A stretch of 64,000 nt of DNA, taken from the NCBI RefSeq assembly GCF_947495965.1, contig NZ_CANMBB010000001.1, forward strand, positions 585,728-649,727. Direction: 5' to 3'. Positions 9,601-17,182 of this stretch are shown here, piece by piece. Every line of letters begins with the position of its first letter. Within the stretch, counting starts at the first letter, position 1. Source of the DNA: an uncultured Maribacter sp. Its GTDB lineage: Bacteria; Bacteroidota; Bacteroidia; Flavobacteriales; Flavobacteriaceae. Below the pieces are notes generated by a model. That model was not told where the DNA came from. It saw only the letters and a program-made list of their open reading frames with translations, and searched no databases. The position numbers and the translations under genes are program-made.

Positions 9601-9992
9601 AGAGTGTCGGGTTTCAGAAAAAATAAGTAGCTAAAAATACGCAAAGTTAGGATTCTATTTATCACTATATCATTTAAGTTATCAACGAATGTTTAATCAT
9701 TTTAATGAAAATCTATAATTATAAAATCATAGCGAAACCGTTAGTTTATTTTTTTCTAAAGCCAAATCCCAACAAAACACAGTAATCGCAACAGCTCACT
9801 AAAAATAGAGGGAATTTCCCTCTTAAAATACTTTGTCTTATCAGTTTATTTTTTTGATTTTTACAGAAATAACTTACAGATAAATGTATAGTCACAATAA
9901 CGCATATTGAAATACCCAAATACTTACTAATCTTTCTATTAAAATATATATAATACAATAACCATTTTTACTAACTTCAAAACTTTAACGGA
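9601..9992. other. intergenic stretch between dnaE and the accessory lipoprotein gene
   Basis: This 392-base gap holds a leftward -7 element, TAACTTTG at 9642-9649, for dnaE. It also holds an inverted repeat, AGAGGGAA-T-TTCCCTCT at 9807-9823, whose one-base spacer makes it a binding site rather than a hairpin. A 70-codon leftward frame at 9746-9958 has no recognisable features and I do not call it. No clear promoter for the rightward gene was found. Confidence 0.5.
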
Positions 9993-11333
9993 ATGAAAAC
10001 AAAAAAACACTTTTTTAGAATTTTTGCCATCACAATTCTTACTCTATTCTCATATAATTGTAGCGATGATATTCAAGAAGACAATACTCTTATTGAAAAA
10101 ATCAATCTCCAAGAAGATGGCTTAAGTACTGTTCCTTTAAAAAATAGTATTGATTTTTTTAATTCATTAAATACTACTAATAGATTAAATAAAAGTGTTG
10201 ATGAAAATAGTATTGAGTTAGAAATTGATTTAAAATCATTAAAACAAGTTGATATAACCAATACTAAAGCTAAATTAAATATTGCAAATGCTACCACTAA
10301 ATTCGATAATGTAGAAACAGAAGTATTACAAATAGAAATAGATGGAAATATTCAAACTGTTCTTTACCATCATATACCAGAGAAAAACGCTACTAACAAA
10401 GGAAAGTCTAATAAAATAGCAACTTCATATTTTACTGGTTCAGTTTACACTACAAATCTGTATGGTATTGTTCTTAGTGGATTTAATATTGAAAATAGCA
10501 AAATAGTAGGTTCGTACTACAAACCAAATATTACTTCCTCAACCCCATGTGGTTACCCCAATCCTCCATGTCAGATTGACCTAGAAGAAGTAGTTGTAAC
10601 TAATAGACCTTCTTCTTGGCATAGTTATAATGATGGATTGTTAAATAACCATTATTCGTGGAGTAATTCTCTAAATAACTATTCTTCTATGGGGCATGCT
10701 TATGCAAATTATTATAGAAATAAAGCTATTAGAGAATTTGATGATAAAATAATAGATGAACTAAAAGATAAAGCCAAATGTGTATTTGATAAAATGAAAA
10801 ATGAGGACTGGGGACTTAAAAATGCTATCAAAAAATTTGACGGAGATTTCCCTGTGGCGCATTTAAAGTTTTCAATGTCATCAAACTTGGACAATTCAAC
10901 AAATGCTACTACAAACAACTCAGGAACAAATCATATTGAAATTAAAATTAATAGCAATACCCTTAATGATAGAACCGCACTAGGGCTAGCAAGAACATTA
11001 TCTCATGAAATAATACATGCGGAGTTATATAGAAAAGTTAGGTCCGTTGGCGGATTAATATCTCAAAATGATTTTCCTGGAATTTATGATTATTACAGAC
11101 GTCATGTCAAAAATTGGCAACATCAGCAAATGGCGCAACATTACAGACAAACCATAGCTGACATATTAAAAGCATATGATGATAACCAAAATACTAATCA
11201 ATTTTATAATGATTTAGCTTGGGAGGGTCTACAGGATACAATTGCATGGGAGAATTTATCTCCCTCTGAAAAAGAAAGAGTAAAAAAGACTATCAGATCA
11301 CATAAATCGAATGGAAACAAAGAATGTAAATAA
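9993..11333 (+). CDS. exported lipoprotein with HExxH motif, putative metalloprotease
   Basis: A 446-residue protein of no family I can name firmly. It has a signal peptide ending FSYNC, so it is probably lipidated at Cys23. Residues 30-190 are a low-complexity, Asn/Thr-rich leader part. A CGYPNPPCQIDLEEVVVTN segment follows; EVVVT motifs like this recur in Bacteroidota surface proteins. Near residue 337, LSHEIIHAELYRK supplies an HExxH zinc-binding motif, followed by AxHYRQ-type helices. The C-terminus, WEGLQDTIAWENLSPSEKER, resembles tails of secreted Bacteroidota proteins with such metalloprotease-like domains. It begins a three-gene accessory set between dnaE and rpsP. Protease activity is inference from the motif alone. 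Confidence 0.6.
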   Translation: MKTKKHFFRIFAITILTLFSYNCSDDIQEDNTLIEKINLQEDGLSTVPLKNSIDFFNSLNTTNRLNKSVDENSIELEIDLKSLKQVDITNTKAKLNIANATTKFDNVETEVLQIEIDGNIQTVLYHHIPEKNATNKGKSNKIATSYFTGSVYTTNLYGIVLSGFNIENSKIVGSYYKPNITSSTPCGYPNPPCQIDLEEVVVTNRPSSWHSYNDGLLNNHYSWSNSLNNYSSMGHAYANYYRNKAIREFDDKIIDELKDKAKCVFDKMKNEDWGLKNAIKKFDGDFPVAHLKFSMSSNLDNSTNATTNNSGTNHIEIKINSNTLNDRTALGLARTLSHEIIHAELYRKVRSVGGLISQNDFPGIYDYYRRHVKNWQHQQMAQHYRQTIADILKAYDDNQNTNQFYNDLAWEGLQDTIAWENLSPSEKERVKKTIRSHKSNGNKECK

Positions 11334-11339
11334 AAAACT

Positions 11340-11753
11340 ATGAAACTTATACTTTTAATTCCGCTATTATATTTTGGGTTTTATTCTCCAAATATTCAAA
11401 AAATAGAAGTTGCGCATTTAAAATTCTCAGCAGAAAATAATTTAAATAAAAAATATTATGATTCCCGAGGAAAAATAAATTTTATAATACAAAATGAACA
11501 CTTCATATCCATAGTAAAAGGAATAAAAATCTCTAGTTCTCAAATAAATGAAATAAACTTCCAATCAATAACTGATATTACAAACATAGAAAATGATATC
11601 CGACAGAAATATATTGACGAAGGAGAAAAAAAAGGTCGAATTAAAATAATTTCCAAAGACGATGTATTTAATCAAATTTATGTTTATGAAAAAGAAAACG
11701 CAACGGAATGGTGTAGATATACAGTTAAATGGGTAGACGAAATAAAAAATTAA
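11340..11753 (+). CDS. small exported protein of unknown function
   Basis: A 137-residue protein starting six bases after the HExxH lipoprotein gene, so the two are likely co-transcribed. It has a short hydrophobic N-terminus (MKLILLIPLLYFGFYS) fitting a signal peptide without a lipobox. The rest is mixed Lys/Ile/Asn-rich with a charged turn DEGEKKGRIK and an end with one cysteine (ATEWCRYTVKW). I recognise no family. Its position next to a putative protease would suit an inhibitor, immunity or accessory partner, but nothing in the sequence proves this. Confidence 0.6.
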   Translation: MKLILLIPLLYFGFYSPNIQKIEVAHLKFSAENNLNKKYYDSRGKINFIIQNEHFISIVKGIKISSSQINEINFQSITDITNIENDIRQKYIDEGEKKGRIKIISKDDVFNQIYVYEKENATEWCRYTVKWVDEIKN

Positions 11754-11857
11754 CACTAACCACAAAAAAGAACTGAGGTAAAAAACAATTAAAATTTTAT
11801 TAACTAAAGTGAGGTTACTTCTAAAATCTATATACGATAAAACTTTCAAAAATTTTA

Positions 11858-12250
11858 TTGACTTTTACATTATTATTCCTTTTTATAAGCTGTTCTACCA
11901 CTAAAAGAAAATTAATTCCAACAGCAAACAAAGGTGGGTATTTATTGAGCTTAAACACTAATTTTAACCTATCAGAGAAAAATATCACAGGAAGAGTATT
12001 TGATATTAAAACCAATGTGTTATTAGGAGGTATTGAATTAACCGTTGGGTGTAAAAAAACTCAAACTAACACGAATGGTGAATTCTCTTTTAAATTAAAA
12101 GATTTTAGCAATGGTGCTTTATTTATAAAAGCATCAGGTATTGGGTATAAAATTGTAGAAACTGATTTCATAAATATGAAAAACAAAAACATTCTAAACA
12201 TTGACTTCTATTTAGCTGAGGACGATAGACCCTTCATTAATTGTGAGTAA
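11858..12250 (+). CDS. lipoprotein with carboxypeptidase regulatory-like domain; start codon unclear
   Basis: A frame of 130 codons from TTG at 11858. A lipobox (LFISC) is followed by STTKRKL. Residues about 45-125 form a CarboxypepD_reg-like beta-sandwich: ITGRVFDIKTNVLLGGIELT, then NTNGEFSFKL and ASGIGYK. The TTG start gives a signal peptide without a positive charge. If the frame is taken seven codons further, to ATA at 11837, the N-terminus becomes a normal lipoprotein signal (KLSKILL before TFTLLF). So the original ATG may have mutated to ATA, lowering or abolishing expression, or TTG may be used. It is third in the accessory set; function unknown. Confidence 0.55.
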   Translation: MTFTLLFLFISCSTTKRKLIPTANKGGYLLSLNTNFNLSEKNITGRVFDIKTNVLLGGIELTVGCKKTQTNTNGEFSFKLKDFSNGALFIKASGIGYKIVETDFINMKNKNILNIDFYLAEDDRPFINCE

Positions 12251-12340
12251 AATAAAAACAAACCTTATTAACGAAATTGTATGAAACCATAACCTACCTA
12301 TCTAAAGCTAATAAATATTTTTTTATTAACTAGGAAGATG

Positions 12341-12421
12341 TATATTTGCACCCGCTTATAACTAAGCGAATTATAAAAGAATTAATAACCAAGGGTCGGG
12401 CACCCTACAAATTAATGTGAT
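12341..12421 (+). promoter_or_regulatory. rpsP promoter and structured leader
   Basis: TATATTTG at 12341-12348 is a good -7 element. The leader then contains two small hairpins: CGCTTA-taac-TAAGCG at 12353-12368 and AGGGT-cgggc-ACCCT at 12392-12406, the latter ending 15 bases before the S16 start codon. A roughly 70-base leader with hairpins before a ribosomal operon could be an autoregulatory site; this is inferred. Confidence 0.55.
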
Positions 12422-12979
12422 ATGCCAGTAAAAATTAGATTACAAAGACACGGTAAAAAAGGTAAACCATTCTATTGGGTTGTTGCTGCAGATGCAAGAG
12501 CAAAAAGAGATGGTAAATACTTAGAAAAATTAGGAACATACAATCCTAATACTAACCCAGCTACCATTGACCTTAATGTAGATGGTTCTGTAAAATGGTT
12601 ACAGAATGGAGCACAACCTACTGATACTGCTAGAGCAATTTTATCTTATAGAGGTGTACTATTAAAGCACCACCTTTTAGGAGGAGTTCGTAAAGGAGCT
12701 TTAACAGAAGAGCAAGCAGAAGAAAAATTTGCTGCGTGGTTATCTGAAAAAGAACAGTCTGTTGCTGCTAAAGTAAGCGGATTAGATAAAGTTAAAGCGG
12801 ACGAAAAAGCTAAAGCTTTAGCTGCTGAAAAAGAAGTAAATGAGAAGCGTGCTGCCGAAGCTGCTGCTGCTTTATTACCAGAAGTAGAAGAAGTTGCCGA
12901 AGAGGCTGCCGCAGAAGCTCCTGCAGAAACTACTGAAGAAGTAGAAGCTGCTCCTGCTGCATCTACAGAAGAAGAATAG
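12422..12979 (+). CDS. rpsP: 30S ribosomal protein S16 with acidic alanine-rich tail
   Basis: A 185-residue protein. The first 80 or so residues are S16 ([40 protein letters not shown]). The rest is an Ala/Glu/Lys extension with runs such as [19 protein letters not shown], which roughly doubles the E. coli length and is usual in Bacteroidota. S16 binds 16S rRNA early in 30S assembly. It is followed 16 bases later by rimM, the usual pairing, since RimM matures the 30S head. A strong -7 element and a structured leader precede it. Confidence 0.97.
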   Translation: MPVKIRLQRHGKKGKPFYWVVAADARAKRDGKYLEKLGTYNPNTNPATIDLNVDGSVKWLQNGAQPTDTARAILSYRGVLLKHHLLGGVRKGALTEEQAEEKFAAWLSEKEQSVAAKVSGLDKVKADEKAKALAAEKEVNEKRAAEAAAALLPEVEEVAEEAAAEAPAETTEEVEAAPAASTEEE

Positions 12980-12995
12980 ATTAAATAAAGACGCT

Positions 12996-13523
12996 ATGCA
13001 GAAGGAAGAATGTTTCTACTTAGGCAAAATCGTCTCTAAATATAGTTTTAAGGGAGAAGTACTAGTTAAACTAGATACTGATGACCCTGAAACCTACGAA
13101 AACATGGAATCAGTGTTTGTTTCTTTAGGAAACAATCTGGTTCCATTTTTTATTGATAAATGTCGCTTACACAAATCTAACTTACTACGTATAGATTTTG
13201 AAGAGGTAAAAACAGAATCGGATGCAGACCGCATTATGGGGTCTAAATTGTATTTACCACTTACCATGCTTCCTAAATTATCTGGAAACAAATTTTATTT
13301 TCACGAAATAATAGGTTTTACTGTTCAGGATTCTGTTCACGGAGACATAGGAACAGTAACTGGAGTAAATGACACTACTTCGCAAGCTCTTTTTGAAATA
13401 GAAAAAGAAGACAAACAAATTCTTATTCCTGTACGTGATGAGATTATCACAAAACTAGATAGAGAAACCAAAACTATCTTTGTAACTACACCAGAAGGAC
13501 TTGTAGATTTATATCTCCAATAA
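12996..13523 (+). CDS. rimM: 16S rRNA processing protein RimM
   Basis: A 175-residue cytoplasmic assembly factor. The N-terminal RimM barrel starts YLGKIVSKYSFKGEVLVKLD, and the C-terminal PRC-barrel contains IGTVTGVNDTTSQALFEI and ILIPVRDEII. It binds S19 and helps mature the 3' domain of 16S rRNA. The gene is 16 bases after rpsP and is almost certainly in the same operon. Length is typical. Confidence 0.96.
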   Translation: MQKEECFYLGKIVSKYSFKGEVLVKLDTDDPETYENMESVFVSLGNNLVPFFIDKCRLHKSNLLRIDFEEVKTESDADRIMGSKLYLPLTMLPKLSGNKFYFHEIIGFTVQDSVHGDIGTVTGVNDTTSQALFEIEKEDKQILIPVRDEIITKLDRETKTIFVTTPEGLVDLYLQ

Positions 13524-13557
13524 CAAAATCCAAATAAAAAATTCCAAATTCCAAAAA

Positions 13558-13605
13558 ATGGAAACTAAAAAAGTTTATGATTTAGAAGAAAGGAATTTTA
13601 TATGA
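13558..13605 (+). pseudogene. 15-codon remnant of a four-helix-bundle (S23-type) gene
   Basis: A tiny frame reads METKKVYDLEERNFI and stops, the TGA overlapping the ATG of trmN6 (ATGA). The sequence looks like the first residues of the four-helix-bundle proteins related to the 23S rRNA intervening-sequence family, which often begin with a KVYDLEERT-like stretch. The low-complexity lead-in with repeated TTCCAAA units at about 13524-13556 also resembles what precedes such genes. I read it as the scar of a lost mobile gene; it may now serve translational coupling. Confidence 0.45.
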
Positions 13606-14336
13606 ATAAGCCATTCTCATTTAAGCAATTTACAATAGAGCAAGACCGCTGTGCTATGAAAATAGGAACTGATGGCGTTTTACTTGGCGCTTGGACAGCA
13701 ATCCAAGACAACACATATAACATCTTAGATATTGGATCTGGAACAGGTATAATTGCCTTAATGCTAGCACAACGCAGTATTGCCGATACTATTGAAGCTA
13801 TAGAATTAGATGGCGATGCATTTGAGCAATGCACAGAAAATTTTGAGAACTCGCCTTGGGGAGACCGTCTTTTTTGTTTTCATGCAGGGTTTGATGAGTT
13901 TGTAGATGAGTATACAGAAGAGGAACCAGATGAATACGAATTATACAATTTAATAGTTTCTAACCCTCCTTTTTATAGTGAAGAAGTTACAAGTGGCAAT
14001 AGCGCAAGAGATTCTGCCAGACAAAATACCTCTTTACCTTTTGATGAACTCTTAGAAGGAGTCTCCAAACTATTAACCAAAAAAGGATCTTTTTCTACTA
14101 TTATACCCTTTAAAGAAGAAGTTAATTTTATTGAAATTGCAAAAGAATTTAACTTATTCCCAAAAAGAATTACTAGAGTTAAAGGAAACCCAGAAACAGA
14201 AATAAAACGAAGTTTATTAGAACTTACCTTTACCCAAACAGAAACTGTAATAGATGTCTTAATAATTGAAAAAGAAAGGCATGTATACACTAATGCATAT
14301 AAAGAGTTGACTAAAGATTTTTATTTAAAAATGTAA
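13602..14336 (+). CDS. trmN6: tRNA1(Val) adenine-37 N6-methyltransferase
   Basis: A 244-residue class I methyltransferase of the YfiC/TrmN6 family. It starts FSFKQFTIEQDRCAMKIGTD, with the SAM-binding loop ILDIGSGTGIIALMLAQR at about residues 43-60 and the adenine-N6 signature SNPPFY near residue 122, followed by ARQ-containing catalytic helices. It methylates A37 next to the anticodon of tRNA-Val. The start overlaps the stop of a 15-codon remnant. It follows rimM by 78 bases. Confidence 0.92.
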   Translation: MNKPFSFKQFTIEQDRCAMKIGTDGVLLGAWTAIQDNTYNILDIGSGTGIIALMLAQRSIADTIEAIELDGDAFEQCTENFENSPWGDRLFCFHAGFDEFVDEYTEEEPDEYELYNLIVSNPPFYSEEVTSGNSARDSARQNTSLPFDELLEGVSKLLTKKGSFSTIIPFKEEVNFIEIAKEFNLFPKRITRVKGNPETEIKRSLLELTFTQTETVIDVLIIEKERHVYTNAYKELTKDFYLKM

Positions 14337-14346
14337 CTCAAGTCAA

Positions 14347-14377
14347 TTGTAATGTTATATTTCTTTATTTATCTTTG
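14347..14377 (+). promoter_or_regulatory. promoter of the glutaryl-CoA dehydrogenase gene
   Basis: TTG at 14347-14349, 20 bases, then TATCTTTG at 14370-14377 match the Bacteroidetes promoter. The predicted start of transcription is close to 14382, so the in-frame TTG at 14375 cannot be the start codon. This settles the ATG at 14396. Confidence 0.75.
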
Positions 14378-14395
14378 AGGGAAATCCTTGGCATT

Positions 14396-15574
14396 ATGAA
14401 ACCCGATTTATTTGAAGCTCCTGATTATTATAATTTAGACGATTTACTTTCCGAAGAACATATTTTAATTCGTGATGCTGCACGCCAATGGGTAAAAAGA
14501 GAAGTTTCTCCTATTATTGAAGATTATGCTCAAAAAGCCGAGTTTCCAAAACAAATTATAAATGGACTTGCAGAAATAGGTGCATTTGGCCCTTACATTC
14601 CTATGGAATATGGCGGCGCCGGATTAGACCAAATTAGTTACGGATTAATAATGCAAGAAATAGAGCGCGGAGATAGTGGTGTACGCTCTACCGCATCTGT
14701 ACAATCTTCTTTAGTAATGTATCCTATTTTCGCTTATGGAACTGAAGATCAGCGAAAAAAATACCTCCCAAAATTAGCTTCTGGAGAAATAATGGGTTGC
14801 TTTGGCTTAACAGAACCTAACCACGGATCTAACCCAAATGGTATGGAAACTAAATATAAAGATATGGGGGACCATTACCTTTTAAATGGCGCTAAACTTT
14901 GGATTTCTAATTCGCCCTTTGCAGATATTGCTGTAGTATGGGCAAAAAATGAAGAGGGTAGAATTCACGGTCTAATTGTGGAACGTGGCATGGAGGGTTT
15001 CTCTACCCCTACCACGCACAACAAATGGTCCTTACGAGCATCTGCTACCGGAGAGTTAATTTTTGATAACGTAAAGGTTCCCAAAGAAAATTTATTGCCA
15101 AACAAGTCTGGCTTAGGAGCACCACTAGGTTGCTTAGATTCTGCTCGTTATGGTATTTCTTGGGGAGCAATTGGCGCCGCAATGGATTGTTACAATACGG
15201 CTTTGCGCTACGCAAAAGAACGCATACAATTTGGAAAACCTATAGCTGCCACCCAATTGCAACAAAAGAAGTTAGCAGAGATGATTACCGAAATAACTAA
15301 AGCACAATTACTTGCTTTTAGACTTGGGCAATTAAAAAACGAAGGAAAAGCGACAACAGCACAAATATCTATGGCAAAGCGCAATAATGTAGATATGGCA
15401 TTAAAAATAGCAAGAGAAGCCAGGCAGGTTTTAGGTGCAATGGGTATTAGTGGAGAATATAGTTTAATGCGCCATATGATGAATCTAGAAAGCGTAATTA
15501 CCTATGAAGGCACCCATGATATACATTTACTAATTACTGGCGCGGACATTACAGGTTTATCTGCATTTAAGTAA
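14396..15574 (+). CDS. glutaryl-CoA dehydrogenase
   Basis: A 392-residue FAD acyl-CoA dehydrogenase from the ATG at 14396. Typical blocks are GCFGLTEPNHGSNPNGMETK (acyl and flavin contacts), KLWISNSPFADIAVVWAK, and ERIQFGKPIAATQLQQKKL. The C-terminal TYEGTHDIH carries the catalytic glutamate in the context seen in glutaryl-CoA dehydrogenase, which oxidises and decarboxylates glutaryl-CoA to crotonyl-CoA in lysine and tryptophan breakdown. The alternative, another short-chain acyl-CoA dehydrogenase, is less likely given this motif. It stands alone with its own promoter. The stop codon lies inside a dispersed repeat. Confidence 0.9.
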   Translation: MKPDLFEAPDYYNLDDLLSEEHILIRDAARQWVKREVSPIIEDYAQKAEFPKQIINGLAEIGAFGPYIPMEYGGAGLDQISYGLIMQEIERGDSGVRSTASVQSSLVMYPIFAYGTEDQRKKYLPKLASGEIMGCFGLTEPNHGSNPNGMETKYKDMGDHYLLNGAKLWISNSPFADIAVVWAKNEEGRIHGLIVERGMEGFSTPTTHNKWSLRASATGELIFDNVKVPKENLLPNKSGLGAPLGCLDSARYGISWGAIGAAMDCYNTALRYAKERIQFGKPIAATQLQQKKLAEMITEITKAQLLAFRLGQLKNEGKATTAQISMAKRNNVDMALKIAREARQVLGAMGISGEYSLMRHMMNLESVITYEGTHDIHLLITGADITGLSAFK

Positions 15575-15670
15575 ACTACCTCGGGGCAAGCACACGAGGC
15601 ATTAGAAGGAAAATTAGCATTGATTTCGACGCAAGCGTCGGAGCATTTAAATCTCGATTATCGAGTAAAG
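15571..15670 (+). repeat. dispersed two-hairpin repeat, copy A
   Basis: This 100-base element matches, in opposite orientation, the one at 19071-19173. Both open with GTAAACTACC and a degenerate palindrome ending CACGAGG, and close with ATTTAAATCT and GATTATCG. The second hairpin here is CGACGC-AA-GCGTCG (15627-15640). It begins at the last bases of the dehydrogenase gene. It also holds CTCGAT-T-ATCGAG (15653-15665). Confidence 0.7.
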
Positions 15671-15725
15671 ACTTATATAACCTAAGCCTCATATTAGCTT
15701 AACATAGTTTACATAGCACTACTAC

Positions 15726-15810
15726 TATCTTTGTAGTGTCCTTAATGGAAACGTTCATATGTTATTTTTTTGAGTTAGTTTAAACCGATGTCTCCATCGG
15801 TTTTTCTTTT
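15726..15810 (+). ncRNA. candidate small RNA unit: promoter -7 box to terminator
   Basis: TATCTTTG at 15726-15733 is followed by about 50 bases without a reading frame and then a terminator hairpin at 15782-15803 (AAACCGATG, loop TCTC, CATCGGTTT) with T-rich tail. The terminator overlaps the last codons of the convergent GH1 gene. It could simply end the dehydrogenase transcript; a separate short RNA starting near 15740 is the alternative. No good TTG is seen at -33. Confidence 0.35.
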
Positions 15811-17177
15811 TTTAAAGGTTTAATTAATTTACTGTACCAATGCCCAGACTTTTTAATAGTTCTTTTTTGCGTATCAAAATCTACGTGTACTAACCCAAAC
15901 CTAGGGTAATACCCTTCTGCCCATTCAAAATTATCTGTAAATGTCCATACAAAATAGCCATTTACATTTACCCCTTTTTCTTTAGCTCTTTTAATCTCTT
16001 TAATGTAATCTTGTAAATAGGTAGTACGTTCTTCATCATGAATACCATCTTTTACAACAACATCATTAAAAGCTGCTCCATTTTCGGTAACTATTACATT
16101 TTTAACTCCAGGATATGCGTCAAATTTTTTAAGCATTTTATAAATACTTGGCGGGTACACTTCCCAATCCATCTGTGTTATCTTAACATTACGCTTGGAT
16201 GCCTTAACAATTTTAGCCTTTAAATAAGGAACAAAATGGCTATGCTTTACTATCTCTCTTGTATAATTTTGCACCCCAATAAAATCGAACTCAAAAATAC
16301 TATTTTGCTTATCTTCTGGCTTACAATACTTTTCTATTCGTTTTAAAACCGAAACATCTTCTATAGGATATCCTAAACCCAAAGACGGTTCTATAAACAA
16401 TCTATTAAGCATTGCATCTGCCTTCTTTGCAGCAACTAAATCTCTCTTCTTAGAACTATGTGGTGTAATTTGGGAGCAAGAAAAAGTGGTTCCAATATTT
16501 GCATTTTCTACTAGTTCTCTTAGTATTCTACCCCCTTTTGCTTGACATAAAACCGCATGATGCACTGCCGGCAAAAAATATTTTAATCCTTTTTTACCAG
16601 GAGCATGCACTCCTAAAAAATAACCAGCACCTGTAAAAACCATAGGTTCATTTAAAACCATCCAATTTTTAACACGATCTCCAAAACTAGTTGCGCATAC
16701 TGTTGTAAATTCTGAAAACCAATCTAAGATTTCTCTATTTGCCCAACCTCCTTTATCTTCTAATATTTGCGGCAAATCCCAATGATATAGGGTAACCCAA
16801 GGAGTAATACCACATGCTAAACAAAAATCTATAACACTATTATAAAAATGAACCCCCTCTTTATTAACTTCCCCAACACCATTTGGTAATATTCTTGTCC
16901 ATGAAATAGAAAACCTAAAATTTGTAATATGCATAGATTTCATAAGGAGAATATCTTCTTTATACCTTTCATAAAAATCACAAGCAACTTTACCGTCTTG
17001 CTCTTGGTATATATTTCCTTTTTTAGAAGAAAAATCGTCCCAAATAGATGCACTTTTTCCACTTTTATTATGAGAACCCTCTATTTGATAAGCCGCCGTA
17101 GAAACACCCCAAATAAAATTATCTCCAAAATCCTTAGAAGTAAGATTTCTTGTTTTATTCTCTTCTGATTTACTCAT
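15780..17177 (-). CDS. glycoside hydrolase family 1 beta-glucosidase
   Basis: A 465-residue TIM-barrel enzyme of usual GH1 length. The N-terminus DFGDNFIWGVSTAAYQIEGS is the family start block. The acid/base glutamate is in VLNEPM (about residue 168) and the nucleophile in VTENGAAF (about residue 367). No signal peptide is seen, so it acts in the cytoplasm on short beta-glucosides or related disaccharides. It starts six bases after the stop of a glycosyltransferase gene and belongs to a three-gene leftward operon. Exact substrate cannot be told from sequence. Confidence 0.93.
   Translation of the reverse strand: MSKSEENKTRNLTSKDFGDNFIWGVSTAAYQIEGSHNKSGKSASIWDDFSSKKGNIYQEQDGKVACDFYERYKEDILLMKSMHITNFRFSISWTRILPNGVGEVNKEGVHFYNSVIDFCLACGITPWVTLYHWDLPQILEDKGGWANREILDWFSEFTTVCATSFGDRVKNWMVLNEPMVFTGAGYFLGVHAPGKKGLKYFLPAVHHAVLCQAKGGRILRELVENANIGTTFSCSQITPHSSKKRDLVAAKKADAMLNRLFIEPSLGLGYPIEDVSVLKRIEKYCKPEDKQNSIFEFDFIGVQNYTREIVKHSHFVPYLKAKIVKASKRNVKITQMDWEVYPPSIYKMLKKFDAYPGVKNVIVTENGAAFNDVVVKDGIHDEERTTYLQDYIKEIKRAKEKGVNVNGYFVWTFTDNFEWAEGYYPRFGLVHVDFDTQKRTIKKSGHWYSKLIKPLKKEKPMETSV
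15782..15803 (+). terminator. rightward intrinsic terminator inside the 3' end of the GH1 gene
   Basis: A nine-base perfect stem with a four-base loop is followed on the plus strand by TTTTTCTTTTTTT-type sequence from 15801. On the minus strand no T-run follows. It overlaps the final codons of the leftward glucosidase gene. Confidence 0.75.
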
Positions 17178-17182
17178 AAAAT

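Noticed and set aside
9746-9958. 70-codon leftward frame between dnaE and the lipoprotein gene
   Set aside because: No family, no promoter, odd composition; likely chance in AT-rich DNA.
11565-12015. Leftward frames opposite the accessory small genes
   Set aside because: Hydrophobic shadows of the rightward genes, with no recognisable domain.
14375-14395. TTG start for glutaryl-CoA dehydrogenase
   Set aside because: The TTG is part of the -7 element TATCTTTG, so it is before the transcription start.
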